DNA of 64,000 nucleotides from Nostoc sp. UHCC 0926 (GCF_028623165.1 NZ_CP117768.1:806001-870000); one strand, 5' to 3'. Shown: positions 52,750-62,130, counted from the first letter of the stretch. Translations and numbers: made by a program. Notes: generated by a model not told the origin, from the sequence alone.

Positions 52750-54129
52750 ATGAGAGAGCAGATTTTTGCAATATTCCAAAACTTGGGCACTCTTGCATTA
52801 CTGGCGATCGCATTTCCCTTTAACTGCACCGTCGTACTCGCATCGCTGCTGTGGAATTTTTTCAGCCGACTGTTCAGCAAGCAAGTGGTTTTGAACGAGA
52901 ATCCGAAAAATATCTTGATCGGTGGTGGTAGAATGACCAAAACCCTTCAGTTGGCGCGATCATTTCACGCTGCTGGGCATCGAGTCATTTTATTTGATCT
53001 CGACCAATACTGGTTCAGTGGTTATCGATTTTCCAACTCTGTGGCTGGCTTTTACACAGTTCCTGACTCCCAAGAAGACTTAGAAGGCTATACTCAAGCC
53101 GTGCGGGCGATCGCTAAAAAAGAAAACATAGACTTTTTTGTCCCGGTAGGCATTTTTGCAGCCAGCTACTTTGACTCTGAGCGCAAGCCAGTGTTATCAG
53201 GCTGTTGCGAGAATTTCCACTTCGATGCTGAAACAATGAAGATGCTGGATAACAAGTTTACCTTTGCAGAAATTGCCCGCTCACTCTCGCTATCTGTCCC
53301 GAAAACCTTCCTAATTACTGATTCAGAACTTGTTCTTAAATTCGACTTTGCCAACGAAAAGCACAAATATATTCTCAAAAGTATTGTCTATGACTCTGTT
53401 TTACGCTTGGATCTGACTAAGCTACCAATGGAGTCTTACGAAAAAATGGCGCTTCATCTTAAAAGTAAGCCAATTACTAAAGATAACCCTTGGATATTGC
53501 AAGAGTTTATTCCCGGAACAGAATATTGTACTCACAGTACAGTGAGAAATGGGGAATTAACGGTACACTGTTGCTGCGAATCATCTGCTTTTCAAGTCAA
53601 TTACGAAAACGTTGATCACCCAGAAATTCAAGAGTGGGTGAGTCATTTTGTCAAAGAATTACAACTGACTGGACAAATTTCTTTTGACTTCATTCAGGCG
53701 GAAGATGGGACAATTTATGCGATCGAGTGCAACGCTCGTGCTCACTCTGCAATTACAATGTATTACAATCATCCAGGTTTAGCGGATGCCTATCTCAATC
53801 AGGAGCCTCTGGCTGAACCTCTGCAACCCCTGAGTAATAGTAAGCCTACTTATTGGCTTTATCACGAACTTTGGAGACTTAATGAAATTAGATCGTTAAA
53901 GCAGTTAAAAAAGTGGTTTAAAAATATTTTGCGAGGAAAAGATGCAATATTTGAAATTAACGATCCACTACCGTTTTTAATGGTACATCACTGGCACATT
54001 CCTTTACTATTACTCGATAGTTTGCGCTCCTTAAGAACTTGGGTGAGGATTGATTTTTGCATCGGGAAACTCATCCAGTTTGGAGAAGACGTAAAATATA
54101 AAACCTCTACCTCTGCAACCTCTAAGTAA
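52750..54129 (+). CDS. mysC: ATP-grasp ligase MysC (mycosporine-glycine synthase), copy 1
   Basis: This 459-residue ATP-grasp enzyme has an N-terminal hydrophobic region (FQNLGTLALLAIAFPFNCTV, then VLASLLWNFF). MysC signatures follow: ILIGGGRMTKTLQLARSFHA, AGHRVILFDLDQYWFSGYRF, KYILKSIVYDSVLRLDLTKL, ILQEFIPGTEYCTHSTVRNG, SFDFIQAEDGTIYAIECNAR and AHSAITMYYNHPGLADAYL. MysC joins glycine to 4-deoxygadusol. The C-terminal end is odd: after IGKLIQFGEDVKYK the last eight residues (TSTSATSK) come from the junction with a decayed duplicate of the gene's own 3' end. Start ATG at 52750 is preceded by GTCACAATTACAACT, which is nearly repeated before copy 2. Confidence 0.88.
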   Translation: MREQIFAIFQNLGTLALLAIAFPFNCTVVLASLLWNFFSRLFSKQVVLNENPKNILIGGGRMTKTLQLARSFHAAGHRVILFDLDQYWFSGYRFSNSVAGFYTVPDSQEDLEGYTQAVRAIAKKENIDFFVPVGIFAASYFDSERKPVLSGCCENFHFDAETMKMLDNKFTFAEIARSLSLSVPKTFLITDSELVLKFDFANEKHKYILKSIVYDSVLRLDLTKLPMESYEKMALHLKSKPITKDNPWILQEFIPGTEYCTHSTVRNGELTVHCCCESSAFQVNYENVDHPEIQEWVSHFVKELQLTGQISFDFIQAEDGTIYAIECNARAHSAITMYYNHPGLADAYLNQEPLAEPLQPLSNSKPTYWLYHELWRLNEIRSLKQLKKWFKNILRGKDAIFEINDPLPFLMVHHWHIPLLLLDSLRSLRTWVRIDFCIGKLIQFGEDVKYKTSTSATSK

Positions 54130-54480
54130 TAGTAAGCCCAGTTATCGGCTTGCTCACGAACTTTAGAGACTTAATAGACCTGTCCTAAAATTAAATTTGC
54201 GTAAAGATAGAATATAAAAATAGTCAACCTTTAAAACCCTTGTACAGACTGAGTTATAAAATTCTGGACAAGTCTAATGAAATTAGCTCGTTAAAGCAGT
54301 TGCAATTATTGATTTAAAAATATTTTGCGAGGAAAGGATGCAATCTTTGATTTTAACAACCTACTACCGTTATTAATGGTACATCACTGGCACATTCCTT
54401 TACTATTACTCGATAATCTCGTTACAAGGTTGGGTAAGGATTGATTTCAACATCGGGAAACTCGTGCAGTTTAGAGAATG
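54109..54480 (+). pseudogene. Decayed third copy of the mysC 3' end, interrupted by a 100-bp element
   Basis: From about 54109 the sequence repeats the last 270 bases of mysC copy 1 (AGTAATAGTAAGCC, CTCACGAACTTTAGAGACTT, ATTAATGGTACATCACTGGC, ACATTCCTTTACTATTACTC), with stops and frame changes. It ends with GATTTCAACATCGGGAAACT and TTTAGAGAATGA. It is interrupted at 54176-54275 by a miniature element. The bases around TGGTACATCACTGGCACATT are identical to copy 1 and differ from copy 2, so it derives from copy 1. Confidence 0.88.
54176..54275. mobile_element. 100-bp miniature element inserted in the mysC remnant
   Basis: The ends AGACCTGTCC (54176-54185) and GGACAAGTCT (54266-54275) are inverted repeats with one mismatch. 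Removing the element and one AAT restores CTTAATGAAATTAG, exactly the sequence in intact mysC. AAT (or TAAT) flanks both sides, so the insertion and its target duplication are visible. It has no coding capacity and must be moved by a transposase encoded elsewhere. Confidence 0.85.
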
Positions 54481-54967
54481 AGTTTGCTTGCCATCTTTGG
54501 CTTTGCTCCCCAGGTTAAATACCATTCGAGAAAGCAAACTAAGGAATTTTTATCCCAGATTGCTTGGAGTGCGCTCGGAAATGCTGTATTTTTAATAATG
54601 AGGTAAATGTTGCATTTTGGAAGCATAACAGCATCACTATGCCAATTCATCTGGTCACGCTCGCCAACGACAATTTGTTGGCTTTTATTGGATTCATCTG
54701 TGTGGACAACACATTGCTTCAAGGGCAAGTTTACTTGCGCTCAGAGGAGCGATCCAAAAATGGAGAGGCTATCGCTTGTTGCAATCGCATCGTCAAAGAT
54801 GATTCCGGGTCCGGTGTAAGTGTTCGGTGTCAATTCGAGACGGCTTGAGGAGCATATATGCGAGTGTAGGAAAGCATGGAAGCAAGGGCAGGCTCATATC
54901 TGCTTGTCTCCTTAACCTTTTCCGATCCACCAGCGAATGATTCCACTATTATGTCACAATTATAATT
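54481..54967. other. Intergenic region between the mysC remnant and mysC copy 2
   Basis: About 487 bases with no recognised gene. Both strands carry frames of 85-94 codons (minus 54471-54728, plus 54564-54848) that show no family I know. They are interrupted relative to each other and are best treated as decayed DNA. The last 15 bases before the second mysC (GTCACAATTATAATT) match the upstream of the first, so the duplicated unit included its start region. Confidence 0.45.
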
Positions 54968-56296
54968 ATGAGAAAGCATATTTTTGTAGTGTTTCAAAAC
55001 TTGGGCACTCTTGTATTACTAGTGATCGCATTTCCCTTAAACTGCATCGTCGTCTTAACATCGCTACTGTGGAACTTTATTAAGCAACCATTTAGCAAGT
55101 CAACTGTTGTTAACCCCAATTCCAAAAATATCTTGATCGCTGGCGCGAGAATGACTAAAACCCTTCAGCTAGCGCGTTCATTTCATGCTGCTGGGCATCG
55201 GGTTATTATAATTGACATTGAGAAATTCTGGCCAAGTGGTAATAAATATTCCAACTCGGTTGCAGGCTTTTATACCGTTCCCGATCCAAGCAAAGACTTA
55301 GAAGGCTACGTTGAAACCCTACACGCGATCGCCAAAAAAGAAAAGATCGACTTTTTTATTCCGGTAGCGATTTTTTCCGTCATCCACTACGATCAAGGCA
55401 AGCCACCATTACCAGACTGTGTAGAGTTTTTCCACTTCGATGCTGATGTCACGAAGAGTCTGGATGACAAGTTTGCCTTTGCCGAAACAGCGCGATCGTT
55501 CGGTTTATCTGTCCCCAAATCCTTCAAAATTACCGATCCCGAACAAGTCATCAACTTTGACTTTTCTCAGGAGAAGTGCAAATACATTCTTAAAAGCATC
55601 CCCTACGATCAAATACGTCGCTTGAATCTCACCAAGCTACCTGGCGATACACCTGCACAAACAGCAGCATTTGTCAATAGTTTGCCGATCAGTGAGGAGA
55701 ATCCCTGGATTATGCAGGAATTCATCCCTGGAAAGGAATACTGCACTCACACCACCGCGCGAGATGGAGAGTCAAGAATGTACTGCTGCTGTGAGTCATC
55801 CGCCTTTCAAGTCAATTATGAAAACGTTGATCAGCGAGAAATTATGCAATGGGCGAGTCATTTTACCAAAGAACTGGGAAAAACTGGTCAACTTTCCTTT
55901 GACTTCATCCAGGCAGAAGACGGAACTGTTTACGCGATTGAGTGTAACCCCCGGACTCACTCCGCCATTACTATGTTTTACAATCATCCAGGAGTAGCGG
56001 ATGCCTATCTTGGTAAAGAGCCTCTGGCTGAATCTTTGCAGCCTCTTGGTGATAGTAAGCCAACCTATTGGCTGTACCACGAAGTTTGGCGGCTGAATGA
56101 GATTAGATCGTTTAAGCAACTGCAAACCTGGGTAAGAAACATCAGGCGGGGGAAAGAAGCAATTTTTGAGGTGAGTGATCCCTTACCCTTCCTGATAGTA
56201 CATCACTGGCAGATTCCCTTACTGATTCTTGATAATTTACGAAGACTCAAAGGTTGGATAAGAATAGACTTTAATATGGGCGAGCTTATAGAGTGA
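54968..56296 (+). CDS. mysC: ATP-grasp ligase MysC (mycosporine-glycine synthase), copy 2
   Basis: This 442-residue paralogue of the preceding mysC has the same domain order and signatures: ILIAGARMTKTLQLARSFHA, WPSGNKYSNSVAGFYTVPDP, FAETARSFGLSVPKSFKITD, IMQEFIPGKEYCTHTTARDG, SFDFIQAEDGTVYAIECNPR and THSAITMFYNHPGVADAYLG. It ends normally at WIRIDFNMGELIE. It seems closer to my recollection of canonical MysC than copy 1 (for example the THSAITMFYNHPGVA segment). The two copies may differ in amino acid choice or be redundant; the sequence alone cannot say. Confidence 0.87.
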   Translation: MRKHIFVVFQNLGTLVLLVIAFPLNCIVVLTSLLWNFIKQPFSKSTVVNPNSKNILIAGARMTKTLQLARSFHAAGHRVIIIDIEKFWPSGNKYSNSVAGFYTVPDPSKDLEGYVETLHAIAKKEKIDFFIPVAIFSVIHYDQGKPPLPDCVEFFHFDADVTKSLDDKFAFAETARSFGLSVPKSFKITDPEQVINFDFSQEKCKYILKSIPYDQIRRLNLTKLPGDTPAQTAAFVNSLPISEENPWIMQEFIPGKEYCTHTTARDGESRMYCCCESSAFQVNYENVDQREIMQWASHFTKELGKTGQLSFDFIQAEDGTVYAIECNPRTHSAITMFYNHPGVADAYLGKEPLAESLQPLGDSKPTYWLYHEVWRLNEIRSFKQLQTWVRNIRRGKEAIFEVSDPLPFLIVHHWQIPLLILDNLRRLKGWIRIDFNMGELIE

Positions 56297-56788
56297 TACC
56301 AATCCGCATTCTAAAACGTAATATTGGTAAAATGAAAAACTAGAACAGTAATTGCCAATAGTGGTTTCTCAGCAGGAGGTATTGATAGAAGCATTCCTAA
56401 TTTGTATTAGAATTTGTACCCGCATATAGTCCTGATTACAACATCATTGAATTAGCCTGGTATTCATGTAAGGAATACATTGCTCATTGTCTATTTCAAT
56501 CAGTAGATGAGTTGAAGTATTTACTAGATAAGCTATTCAATTAGGATGAGTTAGTCATTAAGTGGCATAGGAAAATCAAAAAAAAAAGGGAAATAGAGAC
56601 GGGTGCATCCCAGTTTTTATTTTGCGACGAGAGAATAACTGTCATTGCGTTCGCGTAGCGTCTCGTAGAGAGGAGGAACGACGTTCGCGCAGCGGTACCC
56701 TGACTCCCTATTTATAGTGATTATCATTATTTATACTGGAATATATTATTTTTTGAAAGTCCCTAACTTTCATGTAGTGCATATAGGC
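56297..56788. other. Intergenic region with IS630 remnant and dispersed repeat
   Basis: Contains a decayed IS630-type transposase end (56380-56590) and, at about 56605-56695, a dispersed repeat related to 40361-40450 (TTTTTATTTTGCGACGAGAG, AACTGTCATTGC). No intact gene is present. Confidence 0.6.
56380..56590 (+). pseudogene. IS630-type transposase C-terminal remnant
   Basis: The frame from 56410 reads EFVPAYSPDYNIIELAWYSC, then KEYIAHCLFQSVDELKYLLD, KLFN, stop, DELVIKWHRKIKKK. The block PAYSPDxNxIE is the DDE-type transposase end of the IS630 family, including the last catalytic Glu. An internal stop and the lack of the first two thirds show that it is dead. Confidence 0.8.
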
Positions 56789-57877
56789 TCAATGCCTATT
56801 CTTCCTGTGTTTAACGGTTGTAGCACTAGTGACTTCCAACTCATCATACTTATTGACTTTGTAGATGATGGTCGAAAGTAACCAACTTAATACAAAGATG
56901 GCAATGATTAAGTAACCAATTGTGCCAAAGTTATCACCTAGTTGACTAATGAAATCCCAAAACGGACTTTTCAGTTGTAACTGATCGCCAATAATGTTGA
57001 GAGCCTCAATTCCGCCAATGATCACAGCAACTAGTACAGAAACAAGGGTGATGGTCATGTTGTAGTAGAGCTTGCGGATTGGTTTTACGTAAGCCCAGCC
57101 ATAAGCACCAAGCATTAAAATACCGTCAGTGGTGTCAATCAGGGACATACCTGCTGTGAACAAAGCTGGAAACAATAGGATCGACCAGATAGGCAAACCA
57201 AGAGTTGCTTGATTGGCAGAAATCCCTAGCAGTGCTACCTCTGTCGCCGTGTCGAAGCCTAAACCAAAAAGTAAACCTAAAGGAAACATTTTCCAGCTAC
57301 TATCTATCAACCGAAACAAAGGACGGAAGATGCGACCGAGTAGCCCACGTTGGTTCAAAAATTCATCTAAGGATTGCTCGTCGTAGATTCCTCCCTGCTT
57401 GACGCTTTGGAAGGTCTTATAAACATCCCACAGCACCACCATATTGATTGCTGCAATTGCTAATAGGAACAGTGCAGAAACGGTACTGCTAATTAGCCCT
57501 CCAACCTTTTCCAAACTGGGAAAGTCGTTATGGATGGTTGTAGTGGTTAAGGCGATCGCAACAGAGGCGGCAATTACAACCGTGGAATGACCTAGAGAGA
57601 AGAAGAACCCAACAGAAACAGGTCGTTTGTTCTCCTGCATCAATTTACGGGTAACATTGTCAATCGCAGCGATGTGATCGGCATCTACAGCATGACGTAG
57701 ACCAAAGGTATAAGCTAATACGGCAGTGCCAAGCAGAAGGGGGTAGCGATGGAATGTTATCAGAGCAACTACCCAGACTAAAATATTCACGCCAATCAGG
57801 AAGGCATAAATGTTGATAACTTTACGTCTAACGTTTCTGGAACTATCGTTAAAAACACGCGAAAATCCGGATAGCAT
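56789..57877 (-). CDS. Nickel/cobalt permease of the NiCoT (HoxN/NixA) family
   Basis: This 362-residue membrane protein has about eight hydrophobic segments and the NiCoT fingerprints: RHAVDADHIAAIDN with His62, FFFSLGHSTVVIAAS near 92, and LLFGLGFDTATEVALLG near 205. It imports Ni2+ or Co2+, which Nostoc needs for hydrogenase, urease and cobalamin. Which metal it prefers cannot be read from the sequence. I saw no cobalamin riboswitch or clear NikR-type site in the 300 bases upstream. It is a single gene. Confidence 0.9.
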   Translation of the reverse strand: MLSGFSRVFNDSSRNVRRKVINIYAFLIGVNILVWVVALITFHRYPLLLGTAVLAYTFGLRHAVDADHIAAIDNVTRKLMQENKRPVSVGFFFSLGHSTVVIAASVAIALTTTTIHNDFPSLEKVGGLISSTVSALFLLAIAAINMVVLWDVYKTFQSVKQGGIYDEQSLDEFLNQRGLLGRIFRPLFRLIDSSWKMFPLGLLFGLGFDTATEVALLGISANQATLGLPIWSILLFPALFTAGMSLIDTTDGILMLGAYGWAYVKPIRKLYYNMTITLVSVLVAVIIGGIEALNIIGDQLQLKSPFWDFISQLGDNFGTIGYLIIAIFVLSWLLSTIIYKVNKYDELEVTSATTVKHRKNRH

Positions 57878-58207
57878 TTATCACTCCTCGTAAAGGCATA
57901 TTTCGACAAAGTGAAAAACGAATCAGACTCTGTATGAGCCATACCAGCATACTGAGCCAGCTATTTCGTTTACATTCATGAATATTACTTATATTGACAT
58001 TCACGTAAGGTTAAGTAAAACCTATCTAAATGACAGAGGCATTGCAAACTTATGTCAAAAGCGTGACTAGTCGGTCATACTTCATACCTGTGAGCAGCAG
58101 TGGCAGGCTTAAATCTTTATAAATAGGACTTGTCAGCTTAGTAAAAAAATCCTATTTTTACTTCTTTATTACTTATGCTGAATTTTATAAATAAAATCAT
58201 CATTTAT

Positions 58208-58373
58208 AGGACTTACGCAAAAAACCTCTTAAACTCTTATTCTTCGGTGTCGCGCCAGTTGCTACAACGGGGGGCTTCGGGGCCCCCTTTGGGGATGGGG
58301 GGAGACCCCCGCAACGCAGTGGCTTCTCTGCGTCCTCTGTGGTTCGATTTTTCGTTACCTGTGCGTAAGTCCT
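58208..58373. mobile_element. Miniature element with AGGACTTACGCA ends (copy 2)
   Basis: Perfect 12-bp ends AGGACTTACGCA (58208-58219) and TGCGTAAGTCCT (58362-58373) bound 166 bases. ATTTAT occurs immediately outside on the left and one base outside on the right. The interior differs from copy 1: it has GC-rich repeat modules including a GGGGGCTTCGGGGCCCCC hairpin. Confidence 0.82.
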
Positions 58374-58379
58374 GATTTA

Positions 58380-58482
58380 TATAGCAATCCTATTTGAGTC
58401 GCAAACGCCGAGAGGCTCAGATCCCTGACTTCTTCAAGAAGTCGGGGATCTTTTTGTTCATAACTCATTTAGGATTGCTATA
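58380..58482. mobile_element. Miniature element, TATAGCAATCCTA family (copy 3)
   Basis: Terminal repeats TATAGCAATCCTATTTGAGT (58380-58399) and the complement at 58463-58482 differ at two positions. The central palindrome AGATCCCTGACTTCTT...AAGAAGTCGGGGATCT is the same as in copies 1 and 2 apart from one C to T change. The length is 103 bases. It begins only 6 bases after the preceding element. Confidence 0.85.
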
Positions 58483-58633
58483 CATGATTAATGACAAATT
58501 ATGTTTTTACACATTTTGGATGCTCTTATTTAAGGTAAGTTCGCAGTTAGATTAACAGCAGTAATTTCTGATTAACAGGCAAAATCACTAATATTAAGGG
58601 ACTTACATCTAACTGAAAACTATTTCCTATTCC

Positions 58634-60148
58634 CTATTTACGGGTATAACGATGTTTCACTCCAATGGGAAAATATTCAAAATCACCCATTAGGGTTAAT
58701 GTAACTTGTGGTGTTTGATATTCTGGGGGAACATAATTAGCAAACTCGCTATTTAAGCGTAGCAGTTGTGAAAGAATAGAAGATGCGATCGCTTGTCTTT
58801 TAGCTTCACTACCCTCTACTCCTGGTGCTAACTCCACAGCCACAAATAAAAATCGATTCTTGTCAGCATCTTCCTGCACCTGCAATACAAATTTACCCGT
58901 CACCCATTCTTGAATTATTGGTTGCTCTAATCCCACCGTCACATTTTCTGGATAGATATTTGCACCAAAGTAGGAAACTGTAAAATTAGAACGACCGAAG
59001 ACATAAACGAAAGGTAGCTGATGAATACCTCTAGGTGATTGTTGAGTGTCAGAACGGAGATTTTCGAGCGGGTTAAATCCCCATTCTGCTAAAAATTGCA
59101 GCATGGCATCATAACTAATTATTCCGCCAGTATCCAAGATGTCATAACGCACTAAGGGAATACCGTTATCTCCAGAAAACAGCAATCCGCCATCTTCAAC
59201 TTCAAAAAAGCGACTGCAAGGATCATACTGTACTAGTGTCGGTAAACGTGATTCCCCAAATAAAGCTTTAGCTGCATCAGGATTTTCTGCCAAAAAACGG
59301 CGAATGCAAATACTTAACGGTGTTTCATTACCCAAAACTCCCGCATCCGCAGTCCCGTAGAGTGATGCAAAATCATAGCAAGGATTTTGTGAACCAACTC
59401 TTTCGCCAACTAAACTCCGCCATTCTTCACTAAATACTTCTCCCGCCATCACTAACTTAATCTGATATTGCTGCCACTCCACACTACGGGCGATACCAGT
59501 ATCAATCACATCTTTTAAAAATGGCGGGTATCCCAATAGCACCACTTGCTCAAATGCTGAACCTAGTTCTTGGACAACTCGCAAAATTTCTTCTTTGTTA
59601 TTACCAGGAGTAATTACAGTGATGGGATAACCTTTGCTAGCAAGATAACGACAGCAATTAGTAGTAAATATTCCACCTACCCAAGTGCCCAAAGTGAAAC
59701 AAATCACTGCTAGGGTACGTCGAGTATCTGCATGAAAACTATCGTGAAAAATCTGTTCAAAGCGTGTGGCGATTTGGAGTTCATCTGTGAAAAAACGGGG
59801 CCAAAATGTCGGTTTTCCACTAGAACCTGATGAAGCAGCTATCATGTCGCACGCTTGGAGTTGCCCGTTGCGGCACAAGTCAGCTAAAGGATAACGCAGT
59901 ATATAATTTTGTTTAGCGATCGCTGGGAGTTTTTGAAACTCCTCTAAGGTTTGAATAGTCGCGGGATTAATTTCCCTTTCTGCTAAAAAAGCCTTGTAGG
60001 CTGGTACATTAGCCGCCACATCGTGAAATAAACTCAAAGCTGCCGAAGTTTGAGTGTTGAGATGCCGTTGCAGTAGCGTTTCTAAGGGGGTAGACAAAAA
60101 ATCTTCAAATGCTTTAATTGCTCGCTGCTGTTGTGATTTGCAGTTCAT
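58634..60148 (-). CDS. Phenylacetate-CoA ligase (PaaK)-like adenylate-forming protein
   Basis: This 504-residue protein of the ANL superfamily has the phosphate-binding loop AASSGSSGKPTFWPRFFTDE near 105. FASLYGTADAGVLGNE near 265 corresponds to the YG(S/T)TE aromatic motif, and GGLLFSGDNGIPLVRYDILD near 325 includes the ribose-binding Asp. It is closest to the PaaK branch. No phenylacetate degradation genes are near, so the true substrate (an aryl or fatty acid) is unknown. The C-terminal lid region (FYVFGRSNFTVSYFGANIYP-like) is present. Confidence 0.8.
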   Translation of the reverse strand: MNCKSQQQRAIKAFEDFLSTPLETLLQRHLNTQTSAALSLFHDVAANVPAYKAFLAEREINPATIQTLEEFQKLPAIAKQNYILRYPLADLCRNGQLQACDMIAASSGSSGKPTFWPRFFTDELQIATRFEQIFHDSFHADTRRTLAVICFTLGTWVGGIFTTNCCRYLASKGYPITVITPGNNKEEILRVVQELGSAFEQVVLLGYPPFLKDVIDTGIARSVEWQQYQIKLVMAGEVFSEEWRSLVGERVGSQNPCYDFASLYGTADAGVLGNETPLSICIRRFLAENPDAAKALFGESRLPTLVQYDPCSRFFEVEDGGLLFSGDNGIPLVRYDILDTGGIISYDAMLQFLAEWGFNPLENLRSDTQQSPRGIHQLPFVYVFGRSNFTVSYFGANIYPENVTVGLEQPIIQEWVTGKFVLQVQEDADKNRFLFVAVELAPGVEGSEAKRQAIASSILSQLLRLNSEFANYVPPEYQTPQVTLTLMGDFEYFPIGVKHRYTRK

Positions 60149-60358
60149 GACGCTTGTTGTTTATCCTGAAGTAGAACCAACACCGTTACTTGCTACCAGT
60201 ATTTTAGCTGTTATCTAATACCCTCAAAACCCCAGTAATTCTTAACAACACGGATTTCATATAGGAACACCCTGCTTTTAACATTTCCTAAAATATCCGA
60301 AAATGAGGGTATGCGCGTTGTAGTCAATCAATAAAACCTTAATTTATCCTTCAGCACC

Positions 60359-62041
60359 ATGCAGCTCTATTGCAGTAAACAACACACAAATAATGGTAGT
60401 AACCGCTTTTGTATCCATTGTGGTGAGCCATTACCTCTTGCTGTGGGACAGGTGGTGGATAATCGCTATCAAATTATCCGTCATTTAGGGCAGGGCGGCT
60501 TTGGACGCACCTATTTGGCGGAGGATAGAAGTAAATCCCATCAAACATGTGTGCTGAAGGAATTTGCACCCCAAGTACAAGAACAGCAAGATTTACAAAA
60601 AGCTAAAGAGTTATTTGAGCGAGAAGCAAATGTTCTGAAAAAACTCCAGCATCCACAGATTCCGCATTTTCACGCCTCGCTACAAGTGAAGATAGGCACT
60701 AAAGATTTTTTCTTTCTAGTACAAGATTATGTGGATGGTGACAATTACTACCAATTATTAGAACAGCGTCAGAGTCAAGGAAAGACCTTCAGTGAAGAGG
60801 AAGTAATCATCCTACTGCAACAGATTTTACCTGTGTTATCCTACATCCACTCACAAGATGTGGTTCACCGTGATATCACTCCTGATAATCTGATTTGGCG
60901 GCGTTCTGATCATCTGCCAGTGCTGATTGATTTTGGTGGTGTCAAGCAATTGCCAGCTTCTCAAGGTTTTTGGCAGACTAGGTTGGTTGGAAATAACACT
61001 TTGCTGGGTAAAAAGGGCTACGCCCCAGAAGAACAGCTACGGCAGGGAAAAGTATTTCTCAGTAGTGATTTATATTCTTTGGCGGTAACATCATTGGTGT
61101 TGCTCACAGGGAAAGAACCGCAAAAATTATACGACAGCTATCAGGGAATTTGGGGATGGGCAAAGGAAATTCAAGTTAGTCCCCAACTGGAAGCGGTGTT
61201 AAAAAAGATGCTGGCTTATAAACCGAGCGATCGCTATCAACGAGCCGAGCAAATCCTCAAAGATTTACCATCGCCAACTGCTACTAAACCCACAGGTAAT
61301 TATATTAGCGCCAAGATCAAGACGATGGTAGTTGCTCCGGGAAGACAACGTGCCAGTGCTGTTGTGAGTGGATTCCAGAGCAAAACCCAAGCGATTGCTA
61401 AACCGATATCTTGGCCTGTTTGGATTCGCCCTTTTGTGATGAGTTTAGGGGGAACAGCTTTAGTTGGATTAACTTTGGCGGTAGGAAATGCAGTCATTCG
61501 GAGCGTATCTTCAATTACTATCCCATCAATTTCATTACCGCAAATTCCACAATTCCCAAATCCGAGCAGCAAACCAGTCAGCGACAAAGGAAAAAATAGT
61601 GACCTCCAGGAAATTGTCAGTCGTAGCCAACAGCTAGAAATTACTAAAGGGTTTTTTATTCCCTTCGTAGATAATTTATTTTATACAAACAAACCAGAAT
61701 TAAAGGGACGTAGCTTGACATCTAAACCTGAAGATGCTGGTTTACGAGATGAATGGTCTGGTATCGCTGACGATTTATTGAATAAACTAGAACAGGCTAA
61801 CCTCAGTACAGAATCTCGTCGTAAATTGGGTAAATATACTGCACAAGATTACGAAACATGGAGACGACAAGCACGAGCGGGGCAATTCGGGAACTATACA
61901 ATTAATCAACTGAACAAAGAGACAAATGAAAAATTTGATCGGTTGTTTCCTGGTCAGCAGCGTGGGAAACTGAATCAACAGACTTTTGGTCAAATTTGGT
62001 ATGCGATCGCAGCTGATCAAGTCAGTAAAGTACAAAAATAG
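60359..62041 (+). CDS. Zinc-ribbon Ser/Thr protein kinase with C-terminal periplasmic-type domain (copy 1)
   Basis: This 560-residue protein starts with a short zinc ribbon (C5-x3-H9, C18-x2-C21). A kinase domain follows at about 35-310, with GQGGFGRTYLAE, Lys67, the catalytic loop HRDITPDNLIW (Asp172) and DFGGVK (Asp191). A membrane segment lies at about 355-380. The C-terminal domain of about 140 residues (KGFFIPFVDNLFYTNKPELK, RRKLGKYTAQDYETWRRQAR, LFPGQQRGKLNQQTFGQIWY) is also found in the next gene and is probably sensory. All kinase catalytic residues are present. Confidence 0.9.
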   Translation: MQLYCSKQHTNNGSNRFCIHCGEPLPLAVGQVVDNRYQIIRHLGQGGFGRTYLAEDRSKSHQTCVLKEFAPQVQEQQDLQKAKELFEREANVLKKLQHPQIPHFHASLQVKIGTKDFFFLVQDYVDGDNYYQLLEQRQSQGKTFSEEEVIILLQQILPVLSYIHSQDVVHRDITPDNLIWRRSDHLPVLIDFGGVKQLPASQGFWQTRLVGNNTLLGKKGYAPEEQLRQGKVFLSSDLYSLAVTSLVLLTGKEPQKLYDSYQGIWGWAKEIQVSPQLEAVLKKMLAYKPSDRYQRAEQILKDLPSPTATKPTGNYISAKIKTMVVAPGRQRASAVVSGFQSKTQAIAKPISWPVWIRPFVMSLGGTALVGLTLAVGNAVIRSVSSITIPSISLPQIPQFPNPSSKPVSDKGKNSDLQEIVSRSQQLEITKGFFIPFVDNLFYTNKPELKGRSLTSKPEDAGLRDEWSGIADDLLNKLEQANLSTESRRKLGKYTAQDYETWRRQARAGQFGNYTINQLNKETNEKFDRLFPGQQRGKLNQQTFGQIWYAIAADQVSKVQK

Positions 62042-62130
62042 AGTTAGGAGTTATAAGTGATGAGTTATGAATTAACTCCTAACCGGAGGCGGAGCGTCTC
62101 CGGCTTTGCTCCTAACTCCTAATCTTTCCA

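Larger units (their letters stand above)
57878..58633. other. Intergenic region with two adjacent miniature elements
   Basis: The 756-base gap holds the promoter side of the nickel/cobalt permease gene and two adjacent elements (58208-58373 and 58380-58482, described separately). The remaining AT-rich sequence up to 58633 has no recognised feature. Confidence 0.6.

Noticed and set aside
54471-54848. Overlapping frames of 85 and 94 codons between mysC copies
   Set aside because: No family similarity recognised, opposite strands, neighbouring DNA is clearly decayed.
57878-58180. Possible cobalamin riboswitch or NikR site upstream of the nickel/cobalt permease
   Set aside because: No B12-box consensus and no convincing spaced NikR dyad could be found; only weak GTATGA-like words.
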